Both the position numbers and the translations under genes were made by a program. From Ascaphus truei (taxonomy: Eukaryota; Chordata; Amphibia; Anura; Ascaphidae), in NCBI GenBank assembly GCA_036426205.1, contig CM071568.1, positions 119,543,745 to 119,607,744 on the forward strand: 64,000 bases of DNA, read 5' to 3'. Positions 31,030 through 42,220 of the stretch are shown piece after piece. Position 1 is the stretch's first letter. Each line of letters starts with the position of its first letter. The notes under the pieces are model-generated. The model worked only from the letters and a program-made list of their open reading frames with translations. It was not told the origin of the DNA and did not search any database.

Positions 31030-34000
31030 AGTCGATTCAGTAAGCAGCGAGAAGCGAAAAAGTCGCCGTTTTTTTTGCTGAAAGTTTTTTTTTTCGGCAG
31101 ACGAGCGCCGAAAAATCACTTTTCGCCGCCGTTCGATACTTTTTTAAACTCGCTGAAGTCTAGTAGCCGCGATTAGCTTTTCGCCGCTACTTGCTGCTCG
31201 AAATTGGGAGATTTTCTCTCCAAACCGTCCCGGCACAAAAAGTTGGCAAGAAGCTGGGGATGAGCGGCGAGAGAGGGGACAGAAAAAATCAAGCCCTTTT
31301 CCTGCATCACATTGATGCCGGGGGTCCCCGCAGCTGATGACCATTAATACCAGCACCGGAGCCCCCTGGCATGCATCCGATGCAGGAAAAATGCATTTAC
31401 AGCCACTTCATTACCTTAGCGGCTAACAGCTAAAGCAATGAAGGGGTTAACCGCCCGTTCCAGGCTTATTGGGGGTAGTGGGGGTGGGTGAAGGGGGTAT
31501 TTGTCCCTTGGTGGGTGTTTAGGCCTTGCGGGGGGACAGCAGGTGAGGTTAACCCCTTACCGTCAAGGTAATGAAGGGGTTAACCCCTCACCGCTTCCCA
31601 CCCTCAAAGTCTAAACACCCACCAAGGACCAAATACCCCCTTCACCCACCCCCGCTACTCACAATAAAAACAATACACACTACAGCCCCTCTACCCACCC
31701 CCTAGGCCCTCAATAAACTTTACTATATCAAATATACTACCCACCCCCTGTGCCCCCAGCAACCCCTATACCCCCTAACATACACTATAACTTATTTTTT
31801 TTGCACAGGAATTATACTACAGGTTGGCGGTGGCCCTCGGGTGGTCCCCGCTGGTGTCCGGGGGTCACCGCTTGCCTTTGCCACAAAAAATAAATAAAAA
31901 ATACATAAATACTTTAAAATAAATATACCCCCGCACCCCCGCACCCTAACACATACAGTACAGTAATGGGCATTATCCACATATGGATAATAATACATTT
32001 GCCCATTTCAAATACATGAAGCAGCAGAATAAAATAAATACATCTTGCATTCACCCCTGCCAGGCACCCACGATGAAGGCCGTCCTCATCCTCACCCCGT
32101 TCCTGCTCTCCGTTGCTGCAAAAAATACAGAAGAATAAAAAGAGACAATATAATGTCCCCTAACCCCTTAATCACCTTATCGTTCGTAACCGCTAGAGTA
32201 ATTAAGGGGTTAACCAACCCTCACCCACTACTCACCTGGGAGGCCTAAACACCCTCCCCCTCTACCCACCTGTGAGGCTTAACCACCCTCACCCACTACC
32301 CACCAAGGAGGCCTACCCACCCACCCTTAGGACAATACCCCCTTCACCCCCCCCCAACTACCCACAATAAAAACCCTACACAGAACATCCCCACAACCCA
32401 CCTAGGCCCCAAAATAAACATTATCATATTTAATAAATATTAATGCATAACCCAACCACTGTGACCCCCCCCCTAAAAACATGATTTATTATTTTACATA
32501 CAGGGTTAATACCCCAGGCCTATGGTAGTCCCCGGTTGTCCCGACAAGTGGCCGCAGGCCTCACAGTGCACCAGCGGGGGGTTCCCACAGGGTCTGGGGG
32601 GGCTAGGCACCGTGGGCCTCCAGGTGATCCCTGCGGGTCACCGTGGGCCGCAATGGGCTTCATGGATGGGCCCGTGGGTGTCTGGGGGCCCCCTGGTCAT
32701 CCCCACAGGTGTCTGAGGCCCTCGGGTGGTTCCCACGGGGGTCTGGATGTCCTCAGGTGGTCCCTGCGGGTCTGCAGGGCCCCCACAGCTGTGAGGCCCC
32801 TGGTTCTTCCCCGCATATGTCCCCCTTGGGTCCGCAGGTGGTACCCGTGGGCGTCCGGGAGTCCTCAGGTGGTCTCCTTAGGTTCCCGCAGACCTAAGGT
32901 ACCAACCCTGTATGTAAAAAAAAAAAAAAACATGTCCTACATTTAAATAAATCAACCCTCACCAACAAACACATACAGTACAGTAATGCAAAATAACTAT
33001 TAACCAGATATGGATAATAGATTATTTCCCCATTATTAAACACATAAACCAGCATAAATAAAGTAAATAAATACAGTTATACTTACCACAGCAATGGGAT
33101 GTATGTCCTCATCAGGATAGGCAGCTCCCTGTCCTCCGTTGCCACAAAAATACATTGCAAATAAATTGTAATTTCCTCCAACCCCTTAATTACCTTATTG
33201 GTTAATAACCATGAGGGTTAACCGACCCTGGCCACGAAACCCACCAACGTGGCCTAACCACCCTTCCCAGGAAATTACCCCCACCCTTCACCCATTCATT
33301 TGTACAGTGGCTTCATCGTGCCCAAAGGGGCATGATTAACCAATATACAAAGAAATGGTTAAGGATTAACAAAACATGCCGAAATATAAACATCACATTG
33401 CAAAATCAAACAGCACATCTCAGAATCAAAACATCACAAAGCAAATCAAAATCAAAACATCACAAGGCAAATATCAAACACACCACTTTTCCAAATAGAA
33501 TCATGACTTAGCCAAATGTAAAACCCATCATATCTCAAAACCAAAACATCCCATAGCCAATTAAATATCTAACAAATGCCAATCAAACAATTGAATTATA
33601 CAGTGTGTACATGATGCAAATAATCTGTGCATCATGTAACACCATGCCAATCAATGTTCAAACTAAAAGAAACAATTGCAAACAATATACAATGCCATCC
33701 AAACAATAAGAAAATAAAAACAAAGCAACAAGTAAACCGAAATAAATTACCATCAATTAATCCAATCCAAAATCAATTACACAAATCACTATTAAAATCA
33801 CAAAACCAAACAATTCTGAAATAAATGCAAGTTCAAAGTAACACCATCAGCCAAAATCAAACTACCAAAAAATAATCCATTATTAAAAAGCAAGCCCCCC
33901 CCCCCTGAAATAAACTATTTGAAACACCACTCAAAATTACATCTAACTAAATACAAATTACATTGCAGAAACCGTTCTAATCAAACAAGCAAACAACATA

Positions 34001-34060
34001 TAAAAAACATTAAAACAAGCCAAACAATCATTTGGAATACAAATATATGAAATGTATTAT
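31030..34060 (-). repeat. Family A repeat, copy 3 (inverted)
   Basis: In minus-strand order from 34060: an AT-rich part (33300-34060), a TTAATTACC block (33185), ATCCATATCTGGTTAAT (33000), a GC minisatellite (32520-32895), AACCCCTTAATTACTC with its inverted partner (32163-32216), a second ATCCATATGTGGATAAT (31975), a short minisatellite (31820-31880), a CTTCATTACC block, a hairpin (31295-31390) and a terminus CTTCTCGCTGCTTACTGAATC. Modules appear twice, so this copy holds two units in tandem where copy 2 has one. No coding sequence is visible. Confidence 0.7.
32520..32895. repeat. GC-rich minisatellite in family A copy 3
   Basis: Diverged units such as GGTGTCTGGGGGCCCCCTGG and TCCTCAGGTGGTCCCTGCGG, the reverse-strand form of the array at 24590-25035. 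Several overlapping open frames across it are not genes. Confidence 0.8.
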
Positions 34061-34832
34061 ATTATCTAATTCACTGTGACAGTAGGGGCAATGCGGCTCA
34101 AATGAATAAAGTTTAAACTCAGCCACTATCCCTACCTGTCTGGAAGTGCAGTATTACCCTATACTGTACATCTATCTGTCTGTCGTTTGGTCAAAATCAT
34201 AAGTGTTGAAGCATAATAATGTACATGGAAACCTTTATTGTATTAAATGTGCTGTGTTAAACTGTATTGTCTATTTCTTGTTCAAGGCTGTTAGTTCACT
34301 TACCCAGCCAAGATACATGTTTTGCTGATTCCATGAGGGGGTTGGGGACAAGGGCGAGTGGGGATGGGCAGTTCTCCTATCTGGGATATGTTTGTCTGAT
34401 AAGTGGAGCCATTGTCTGCCTCAGGGGCACGTACAGTAGGCGCTGTTTTCATTGGCCGGTTTGCAACTCCACCTTGCTTTGACTCTGTCTCTCCGGCACA
34501 CCCCAAGCCCATATTGGCCAACACAGATGAGCCTTTGCGCTGGTCCTGACCCCGTTCTCCATGTTTTTCTATGGAGAAGGGAAAATTAGAAAATAACCAG
34601 TCGATCTGAGTTCCACAGCTCATCCTTTGACTGTCGTGCAGAGGGACTAAATGGTGTGCTCTTAGGTTGTGTCAGGGACAACAGAAAAAAAGGCAGCATG
34701 CTATTCCAGTGGGATATTTGAATTTGCTTCGCTGCAACATGCATCCACCAATGCCTGGAGGCTTCCAAACCCCTACAAGAGTGGAAACCGAACCAGGTAA
34801 TCCATTGTGGTGGTACCGGGCAACTATCATGC
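34061..34832. other. Unassigned DNA
   Basis: Lies between family A copy 3 and the Gypsy 5' LTR. No frame has recognisable motifs and I see no terminal repeats. Confidence 0.35.
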
Positions 34833-34964
34833 TGTGAGGATTCAGGAATCGCGCCGCCAACAGCGTGCTCCTGCCATACCTCTGTTCACGCGCGGGACTA
34901 CCTCCAGGGAAGGATCCGCAGGCCGCATAGCACGCACGCGTGCACAAGTGACGTTACCAGGTAC
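34833..34964 (+). mobile_element. Gypsy 5' LTR, first part
   Basis: Starts TGTGAGGATTCAGGAAT and matches the start of the 3' LTR at 43670 (shared GGGACTMCCTCCA, ATCCGCAGGCC and GACGTNACCAGGTAC). It is interrupted at 34964 by the PLE insertion and resumes at 39646. The 16-bp TGACGTTACCAGGTAC at its broken edge is repeated at 39646-39661. Confidence 0.88.
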
Positions 34965-35011
34965 GTGGAAACTACAGGGGAACCCCCGCAGCTGTCAATG
35001 GAGTGGATGTA

Positions 35012-35367
35012 CAGTAGAGGCAACGTTTATTCTAACATTTGCTGTAAACTAGCCGGGTTACATTCTGGGTATGTGCTTGGTATGTGCTGGGTATGTTCTG
35101 GGCTAGTTTGAGGCACGTTTAAGGCATTTCTGCATTGACTAACGACCCATAGGATTAACACAGCAGGGATCCCTGGCAGTCCAATTCAGTTTGAATGGGA
35201 CTGCCAGGGAACCCCGCAGTTAATCTGATAGGCCATTAATCAATGCAGAAATGCTGGGGCTAGTTTAAGGAAAGTTTAAGGCATGTATTCAGAATGTACC
35301 TGGGTGTAACCTGGGTCTTTTGGGGAATTGCCACTGGTTTTTGTTAGAATAAGAGTTGACTCTACTG
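35012..35367. mobile_element. Tc1/mariner-type MITE
   Basis: Bounded by TA (35010-35011 and 35368-35369). Inverted termini CAGTAGAGGCAACGTTTATT and the complement of AATAAGAGTTGACTCTACTG match in most positions. The centre is a long hairpin around CAGGGATCCCTGGCAGTCC (about 35127-35253). A TA duplication and CAGT start are typical of Tc1/mariner nonautonomous elements. No coding. Confidence 0.82.
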
Positions 35368-35395
35368 TAGGTGCTCCCTAGGTAGGTATAATTGG

Positions 35396-36867
35396 ATAAC
35401 AACTGAGAACAAAAACCTAGATTGGGCACTCAATACATCTGGTGGGTGATGAGTGAAACAAATTTAAAACATACTTTTATTTACCACTTAAAATATAGGG
35501 GAGTAAAACGAGTATTAAACGCATGGATCCTAAGTATGAACAAGCAATGCCAAGTTCTGGATCACAAATATATTGATTGCCAATGCACTCAAAATAGTGT
35601 TTTGCAATCAAAAAACAAGTGGCACCACTTGTGAGAGTAACCAGAGGTAGAAAACTCTACTACAGTATGTGTGTTAGTACATAGACCCTGAGATCACAAT
35701 AGAGCAATGAACACAACTACAGATGCGGATCCTAGCCAGGTCTGCCAATTGCCAACAAACCATGCTAGTGGCACGTAGACACAAGTGGCTGGGTAGGTGT
35801 GTACCATAAAAAGTAGAGCAAATAATGGTATAAATGCACGTTGCTGTGTGGTATAATTTGCCAGAACAGGGTATATGGATATAGTTCAGTCCACCTGGAT
35901 AGTTGATAAATCTCAAGTATAGTGAACCTTCATATGCAGGGATAGGTATAGGCCCCAAACCATATAATATGGCAAATGTATATGACTGAGTTACACACAC
36001 TTAGTACACTAAATAAATAGAAACACAGCTTAAGTTTGAAGCAGGCTGTCGCCCCTCCCCATGAATAGCCCTAGGTATTTGCAAAGAGGTTCACACAGTA
36101 CATACCTCGTGGTATATGATTAGGGTAGGGTTAAACAGCACTGACCCAACACCAGCTCTGTTAGTTAGGGCTGGTCAATAAAAGGTCAGTGCTAGTGAGA
36201 GGGTAGAATAATATACAGCATAGTATAGGTACACTAATGTGCACCCTACTGGTTTTGTGTATACAAGAAGAGAAACCCTCTGTTTACAGCTGCTCCTGTA
36301 GACCGTCCAGTCATAGAAGCCACTTAGAATTATTTTGCACGCTGCAAATGCCGGAGGATAATGCCGCCAGCTGACTTGCGAGCAGGCATGTGGGTCATGC
36401 GTGTGTCCGTATGCCTGACGCGCGCGTTTCGCGTAACCACTCTTTTTCAAAGGCAAGTACGAGGGGGAGGGACCCACACGATAGGTGAGTGCCTTTATAC
36501 CCCTTTGCGTTTATTCAAATTCCGTCCCATTAGCTCAGTATCCCACCCCCCCTGTGAATTACGTCAGTAAATCTCTGACAGCACATTTGATGAAGGCATC
36601 GGGGGCAGGTATACCTCACAGATTGTAAGAGGAAAAAAGGCCAGTACCGCTGGTGCTCATACCAGACTGACATTCTTGTGCTAAAATATATATAGGGGTA
36701 CAGGCAAGGGGGGGACCTAATGAAAGGTCCCTATTGATATGTGGGTGAGTAATAGTAGATATATTAGGAGTGGGAATACTTGTTGCTGATGATTTTTTTA
36801 TATTTATTTCTCATCACCCTTTGCTTAGATAATAAGGTAATGTGAGAGACAGTGATTCTAGAGTCAT
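35396..36867 (-). repeat. Left inverted arm (PLE 3' region)
   Basis: Inverted copy of 37843-39645 without the GC hairpin element. Because the right arm follows the GIY-YIG coding end, both arms represent the PLE 3' untranslated region and pseudo-LTR. The empty site for the GC element is visible near 35689 (complement of AGGGTCTATGTACTAAC). Confidence 0.85.
36412..36455 (-). ncRNA. Hammerhead-ribozyme-like motif
   Basis: On the minus strand TGCC-TTTGAAAAAGAG, loop, ACGCGAAACGCGCGCGTC and AGGCA. Stem I (TGCCT with AGGCA) and the GAAAC box with its CGCG helix III and GUC cleavage triplet are present, but the CUGANGA box is degraded to TTGAAAA. The inverted arm has the partner at 38246-38289. 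Confidence 0.6.
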
Positions 36868-37750
36868 CACCCCAGGGCTCTGTGTAAGGGATACCAGTGG
36901 GCCAATTTCTGCATTTGAAAAGGAACTGCAGTAAAAACGCAGAATTTGAAAACAGGCAGTTCTGATGACAAAGAGATTTATTGATCATGGTTATAGTAAA
37001 AAAGTGGTTAAAAAAAGCATACAAATGAGCAAAGTATACACCCAGGACTGACCACCTGAAAGAAAAAACAATACAAACGGAGAAGAAAATCATACGTTTT
37101 ATTGGTGAATACAACAGCCAATGGCATCAGGCCAGAAGTATTTTCCAACGCCACTGGCACATCTTGATAGCAGATCCAGACATTCAAGGGGCACTATGCA
37201 GTTACCCGTCGATGGTGAGCCGCAGGGCAAGGAACCTACGGGATTCCCTAGTACACAGTCATTATACTGAACCCCAAGCGAGCAACTGGCTCACACATAA
37301 ACCACTAGGCACTTTCAACTGTCAGAGATGTAAAGCCTGCAAAAATATCCAGGTGACTAAGATCTTTTCCAACCACGACGATACAAAATCGTACGAAATA
37401 AGGAAATTCATTAACTGTAACAATGTGGGAGTGATCTACCTAGGGCTGTGTGTATGTTGGAAAAAGTATGTGGGGAAGACCAGGAGAGAATTCAAAGTGA
37501 GGATTCTCTAGCACCTAGGTACAATAAGGAACAAAAATTACACCCCTGTATCTAGGCATGTCAACATCTGCCAGAATGGGAACACGGATTCCATTAATTT
37601 TATTGGTATTGACAAATACTCACCTGGCATCCGAAAGGGGGACTGGGATACGGATCTCCTTAGATAGGAAGCAAGGTGGATATATACCCTAGGGACCCCG
37701 TCACCTAGGGGACTGAATGAATGGTTTATGTACTCACCTTTTATCTGACA
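36868..37750 (+). pseudogene. PLE C-terminal region with GIY-YIG endonuclease
   Basis: The plus strand reads the post-RT linker (QAVLMTKRFIDHGYSKKVVK, then RSIFQRHWHILIADPDIQG), SRRARNLRDSLVHSHY, a CxxC pair (CQRCKACKNI), IRKFINCNNVGVIYLGLC and KKYVGKTRREFKVRIL, then after a stop the remaining GIY-YIG part and EARWIYTLGT, GLNEWF. In PLEs this endonuclease nicks the target for reverse transcription. The RT domain is absent (5' truncation). Stops at 37510 and in the linker make it dead. It belongs to a different PLE lineage from the elements at 7-13 kb and 61-64 kb. Confidence 0.88.
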
Positions 37751-38245
37751 TCCCACAGTATCTGATGTGTTGGCTATCTGCCTTTGATGAGATCTATGTT
37801 TCTCTCCTTTTACTGTTATCCAGCCCTGTTTATGAACATAACCTAGAATCACTGTCTCTCACATTACCTTATTATCTAAGCAAAGGGCGATGAGAAATAA
37901 ATATAAAAAAATCATCAGCAACAAGTATCCACACCTAATATATCTACCATTACTCACCCACATATCAATAGGGACCTGTCATTAGGTCCCCCTTGCCTGT
38001 ACCCCTATATATATTTTAGCACAAGAATGTCAGTCTGGTATGAGCACCAGCGGTACTGCCCTTTTTTCCCCTTACAATCTGTGAGGTATACCTGCCCCCG
38101 ATGCCTTCATCAAATGTGCTGTCAGAGATTTACTGACGTAATGCACAAGGGGGTGGGGGGTACTGAGCTAATGGGACGGAATTTGAATAAACGCAAAGGG
38201 GTATAAAGGCACTCACCTATCGTGTGGGTCCCTCCCCCTCGTACT

Positions 38246-38289
38246 TGCCTTTGAAAAAGAGTGGTTACTCGAAACGCGCGCGTCAGGCA
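38246..38289 (+). ncRNA. Hammerhead-ribozyme-like motif
   Basis: TGCCTTTGAAAAAGAGTGG, then ACTCGAAACGCGCGCGTC and AGGCA. Partner of the motif at 36412-36455, with the same intact stem I and degraded catalytic box. Confidence 0.6.
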
Positions 38290-38994
38290 TACGGACACAC
38301 GCATGACCCACATGCCTGCTCGCGAGTCAGCTGGCGGCATTATCCTCCGGCATTTGCAGCGTGCAAAATAATTCTATGTGGCTTCTATGACTGGATGGTC
38401 TACAGGAGCAGCTGTAAACAGAGGGTTTCTCTTCTTGCCTACACTATACCAGTAGGGTGCACATTAGTGTACCTATACTATGCTTGTATATTATTCTACC
38501 CTCTCACTAGCACTGATCTTTTATTGACCAGCCCTGACTAACAGAGCTAGTGTTGGGTCAGTGCTGTTTAACCCTACCCTAACCACCTACCACGAGGTTT
38601 GTACTATGTGAACCTTTTTGCATATACCTAGGGCTATTCATGGGGAGGGGCGACAGCCTGCTTCAAACTTAAGCTGTGATTGTCTATTTATTTAGTGTAC
38701 TAAGTGTGTGTAACTCAGTCATATACATTTGCCATATTATATGGTTTGGGGATTATAACTATCCCCGCATATGAAGGTTCACTATACTTGAGATTTATCA
38801 ACTACCCTGTTCTGGCAAATTATACCACACAGCAACGTGCATTTATACCATTATTTGCTCAACTTTTTATGGTACACACCTACCCAGCCACTTGTGTCTA
38901 CGTGCCACTAGCATGGTTTGTTGGCAATTGGCAGACCTGGCTAGGATCCGCATCTGTAGTTGTGTTCGTTGCTCTATTGTGATCTAAGGGTCTC

Positions 38995-39363
38995 CTGCTG
39001 CGGCACAGTTTATTCGAGCATTTGCCCGTTCTGTGCCGCAGCAGTAGCCTGGCGCGCGCCCGAGTGTGACGGGCGCGCGCCGAAGCAGCGGAAGAGCGCC
39101 CTCCGATCGGGGCGCTCTCCCTACCGCTGCCGGGTCCGCCGGGTCCCCCGGAACCCCCTGCCGCTGTCCCGCGATCGCGGGACACCAGGGCTCCCTCGGG
39201 GAGCCCCTGGACACGCGTGCAGGGGGGCGCACGCTCCCGATGACGCGTGACCGCGCGTCTATGACGCGCGGCACGCCGAGGGGCGGCCACTAGCAAGCCG
39301 GGAGATTTCCCGGCTTGCGGTACCGACCACACTTCAATAAAGTGTGTCGGTAGTGTATGTACT
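38995..39363 (+). mobile_element. GC-rich hairpin element, copy 2
   Basis: Starts with a 14-bp stem (38995-39008 and 39031-39044) around the same 22-nt loop, TTTATTCGAGCATTTGCCCG plus TT, as copy 1. Two base pairs of the stem differ from copy 1, each changed on both sides. A second stem, CAAGCCGGGA...TCCCGGCTTG, lies near 39294-39318, and the end has AATAAAGTGTGTCGG. The inverted arm at 35.7 kb shows the empty site, proving insertion. Confidence 0.75.
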
Positions 39364-39645
39364 GACACACATACTGAGTTTTCCACCTCTGGTTACTCTC
39401 ACAAGTGGTTTATTGTAGCCACTTGTTTTTTGATTGCAAAACACTATTTTGATTGCATTGGCAATCAATATATTTGTGATCCAGAACTTGACATTGCATG
39501 TTCATACTTAGGATCCATGCGTTTAATACTCGTTTTACTCCCCTATATTTTAAGTGGTAAATAAAAGTATGTTTTAAATTTGTTTCACTCATCACCCATC
39601 AGATGTATTGAGTGCCCAATCTAGGTTTTTGTTCTCCGTTCGTTA

Positions 39646-40100
39646 TGACGTTACCAGGTACTGCGGGGGTAGGTCCCGCCTCCGGATTGCGTCGCGTGTC
39701 GATGGCACGCAGCGCACGCACATGATGCGTGTGCAGCGCGCCCAAGCTCCTTAGCAACACTGACCACATTAGACATTCCCACCTGTCTCCTGTACCGGTC
39801 TAACCAATCATGGATTCCGCTGATGCCGCGCCTCCGCTCCGACCCCCTGTCTCATTGGCTACTCTGGCCTATATATGCTCAGCAATGCACTGGCACTTTG
39901 GCTGAGCATAGATCCATGTATCGTTGTTTCTCCTCTCCTTTGCCTTCGCAGTCTCGTCTTGCCTTGTCTTGCTGTATCTTGCTTCGTGTACTGACCCGGC
40001 TTTATCTTTGGACTCCGCACCTCTGGCTTACTGACCCAGGCTTACCTCTGACCCTCCACATCTCTCCAATCCTGACGTTGACACTCGGACAACAACTATT
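39646..40100 (+). mobile_element. Gypsy 5' LTR, second part
   Basis: Continues the LTR after the PLE insertion. It has CCAAT-type AACCAATCATGG (39806) and a TATA box in GGCCTATATATGCTC (39868-39882), followed by a pyrimidine-rich R/U5-like region. The inner LTR boundary and primer-binding site are not clear, so the end is approximate. Confidence 0.75.
39869..39877 (+). promoter_or_regulatory. LTR TATA box
   Basis: CCTATATATG in the LTR, placed about 60 bp downstream of a CCAAT motif, fits the pol II promoter of a Gypsy LTR. Confidence 0.6.
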
Positions 40101-40121
40101 CTACTATCTCCAATCCTGACC

Positions 40122-40846
40122 TTGGCTAAAAGTACCTTCTACGACTCGGATCTCTCCTACTCTGACCTCGGCAAGTATCAAGACAACTCTGACCTCTCCA
40201 TCCCTGACCCGACTACCTCAACCAACCCACTCTCCAGACGTGCCCTCTTGGCTGTGGGTGGCATTTCTACCAATTCCATAGACATGTCTTGGCCTCTCAC
40301 GCTAGTATGTTTTCCAAACTGGAAAAATATATTGAACACAGTGACCGGCGAGTGGACTTATTGAAGCAGAACCTCCTGGCTTTCATGGTTCATTTGCAAC
40401 AGCCAACTCCTTCCATGCACACAGGTCCTCCCTCATCCCCACTGGTTAATCCCTTCTCCTCTGAGCCTCGACTGCCCACTCCGAGTCGCTATTCGGGCTA
40501 CCCCCATGGATGCCGAGGGTTTCTCAACAAATGTTTCATCCAGTTTGAAATAACGCCTTCTCGTTTTCCTTCTCCAAGATCCAAGGTGGCGTATATTGTA
40601 TCTCTGCTCACAGGCGATGCTTTTGCTTGGGCTCCCCCCATCTGGGAACAGAGGTTGGACCTTACACAGGATCTCGGATGTTTCACCAAAGAATTCAGAC
40701 GAGTCTTCGATACTCCGAGCCGTAAGGTAACTGCTGCCTTAGAGTTTTGCAACATTACAACCGAGACAGGATGGAACAATGAGGCCTTTTCAGCAGCTTT
40801 TTGGCAGGGACTATCATAACCCCTTAAGGACCACGACCTACCTCTC
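40122..40846 (+). pseudogene. Gypsy (sushi-type) gag
   Basis: Two overlapping plus-strand frames, 40122-40364 and 40289-40819, encode a leader and the capsid: FSKLEKYIEHSDRRVDLLKQ (coiled coil), a proline-rich linker, EPRLPTPSRYSGY, RGFLNKCFIQFE, PSPRSKVAYIVSLLTGDAFA and FWQGLS. The nucleocapsid zinc knuckle is missing. Just after FWQGLS the sequence passes into RT-RNase H sequence, so an internal deletion has removed the end of gag, protease and most of RT. Frameshift near 40290-40360. Confidence 0.88.
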
Positions 40847-40856
40847 TCAAGGCTAT

Positions 40857-41638
40857 TGTCACGCTGTTCTGCCCGCAGACCAGGTTAACCCCCTATACTG
40901 AGGTGGAGAGTGAGTAACCACACGCCCGAGCAGAGGGAGCATGCCCGGAGTGTGGATTGGGTTGCGTGGGCTTGGCCAGGGGTACCAGGGTAGATAGGGT
41001 ACTTGCCAGATCCGGGTGTAGAGAAGATGCCGTAGTAGGTTCCAAAGCCAAGGGTCGAGGGTAACCGAGTTCCGGGTAGTAGGGGTCCAAGTGCCGTGTT
41101 CAAGGGGTACGAGAGGTAAGCATAGTCGAGTGGAAGCCGAGGTCGGGGAGCCAGAGAGGGTAGGTAGACGAGCCAGATCGAAAACGAAGCTGGAACACAG
41201 AGAGAGAGCAAGGCACAGTATCCAACAGCACTAGGTAGACGAACTATGCAGAGCGCTGTTGGAGAGGAATCACAGGGGTAATAAAGTGAGGCGGACCAAT
41301 GAGAGGAGGGGGCAGGGCAGAGGCAAGCCCAGGAACCCTTTGTGATAGGGCAGGGGTTAATGTCCGGGTTTGTTGCAGATGAACAGTATGACGGCGTGAG
41401 ACTGGGAGCTGAGACGGCCGGAGGGTGGAGCTACACTGCTTGTGCAGTGAATAAATTAAGTCGTGTGGCGCGCCCCCTGTAAGGGAAGCGGGCGCGCATC
41501 GGGCAGAGACATTGGCGGCATGTGGGAGAGCCGCGGAGGGCCGGACCGCGATGCTGAGAGGGGGCGGAGGAGACCGCAGCCAGCGGGAGAGGTAGGGAAG
41601 GGCCGTGCCGAGGGCGGCGTGGGCCCAGACTCCTGACA
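40857..41638. mobile_element. Solo LTR inserted in the Gypsy
   Basis: A 782-bp block starting TGTCACGCTGTTC and ending GACTCCTGACA (TG...CA), flanked by GCTAT (40852-40856) and ACTAT (41639-41643), a 5-bp duplication with one mismatch. Removing it rejoins the flanking RT frame (KAIQRFLGFANYY). It has no coding region; overlapping frames at 41244-41647 are GC artefacts. Confidence 0.82.
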
Positions 41639-41643
41639 ACTAT

Positions 41644-42200
41644 TCAACGATTCCTGGGGTTTGCGAACTACTATTATACATTTATTCGGAACTTTTCATT
41701 CACATAGCCTCCATCACAGCTTTGACAAAAAAAAGAGGTAGATGCTACTTCCTGGCCACCCTCGGCTATCCAAGCCTTCGACCTACAAAAGAAGGCCTAC
41801 GTCTCAGCGCCTATTCTGATACACCCGGATCCCAAGCTACCATTTACCATGGAGGTGGACACATCTGACGTTGGGGCCGGAACCATCTTATCCTAGAGAC
41901 AGTCCCCTCAAGCAAGACTCCATCCCTGTGCCTTTTTTTTCAAAGAAACTCTCATCTGCAAAGCAGAACTATGATTTCGGGAATTGAGAGTTTTTAACTA
42001 TCAAGCTCGCTCTAGAAGAGTGGAGACACCTATTGGAGGGTACAGAGAAACCGATTACCATACTAACAGATCATATAAATTTGCTGTACATAGAGAACGC
42101 CCGTCATCTAGGAGCTCGCCAGGCTCGCTGGTCACTTTTTTTTCCGCGAATTAATTATAAAATGTCTTTTATACCTGGTTCTAAAATCTGAATGCCGATG
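41644..42200 (+). pseudogene. Gypsy RT C-terminus and RNase H
   Basis: The plus strand reads RFLGFANYYYTFIRNFSFT (end of RT thumb), an ITALTKK stretch, IHPDPKLPFTMEVDTSDVGA-like RNase H entry, [35 protein letters not shown] with LTDH (catalytic aspartate) and [15 protein letters not shown], ending in PGSK. Several stops and frameshifts are present. Order and motifs match sushi-type Ty3/Gypsy Pol. Confidence 0.85.
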
Positions 42201-42220
42201 CCCAGTCCCGTCAGTTCCAC

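Larger units (their letters stand above)
34965..39645. mobile_element. PLE insertion in inverted-arm form, inside the Gypsy LTR
   Basis: A 4.7-kb insertion flanked by TGACGTTACCAGGTAC on both sides (34949-34964 and 39646-39661). Arms 35396-36867 and 37843-39645 are inverted copies around a 975-bp centre that holds the C-terminal PLE coding sequence. The right arm is longer because a GC hairpin element (38995-39363) sits in it. The left edge has a TA-target MITE. A 5'-truncated PLE plus an inverted copy of its 3' region would result from twin-priming-type insertion. Confidence 0.82.
37843..39645 (+). repeat. Right inverted arm (PLE 3' region)
   Basis: Follows the GIY-YIG coding end and mirrors 35396-36867, starting at AGAATCACTGTCTCTCACAT. 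It is interrupted by the GC hairpin element at 38995-39363. Confidence 0.85.

Noticed and set aside
32522..32946. Tryptophan/glycine-rich 136-codon frame
   Set aside because: Translation of the family A minisatellite.
38898..39386. 162-codon minus-strand frame
   Set aside because: It spans the edge between a PLE arm and the GC hairpin element, so it is not one unit.
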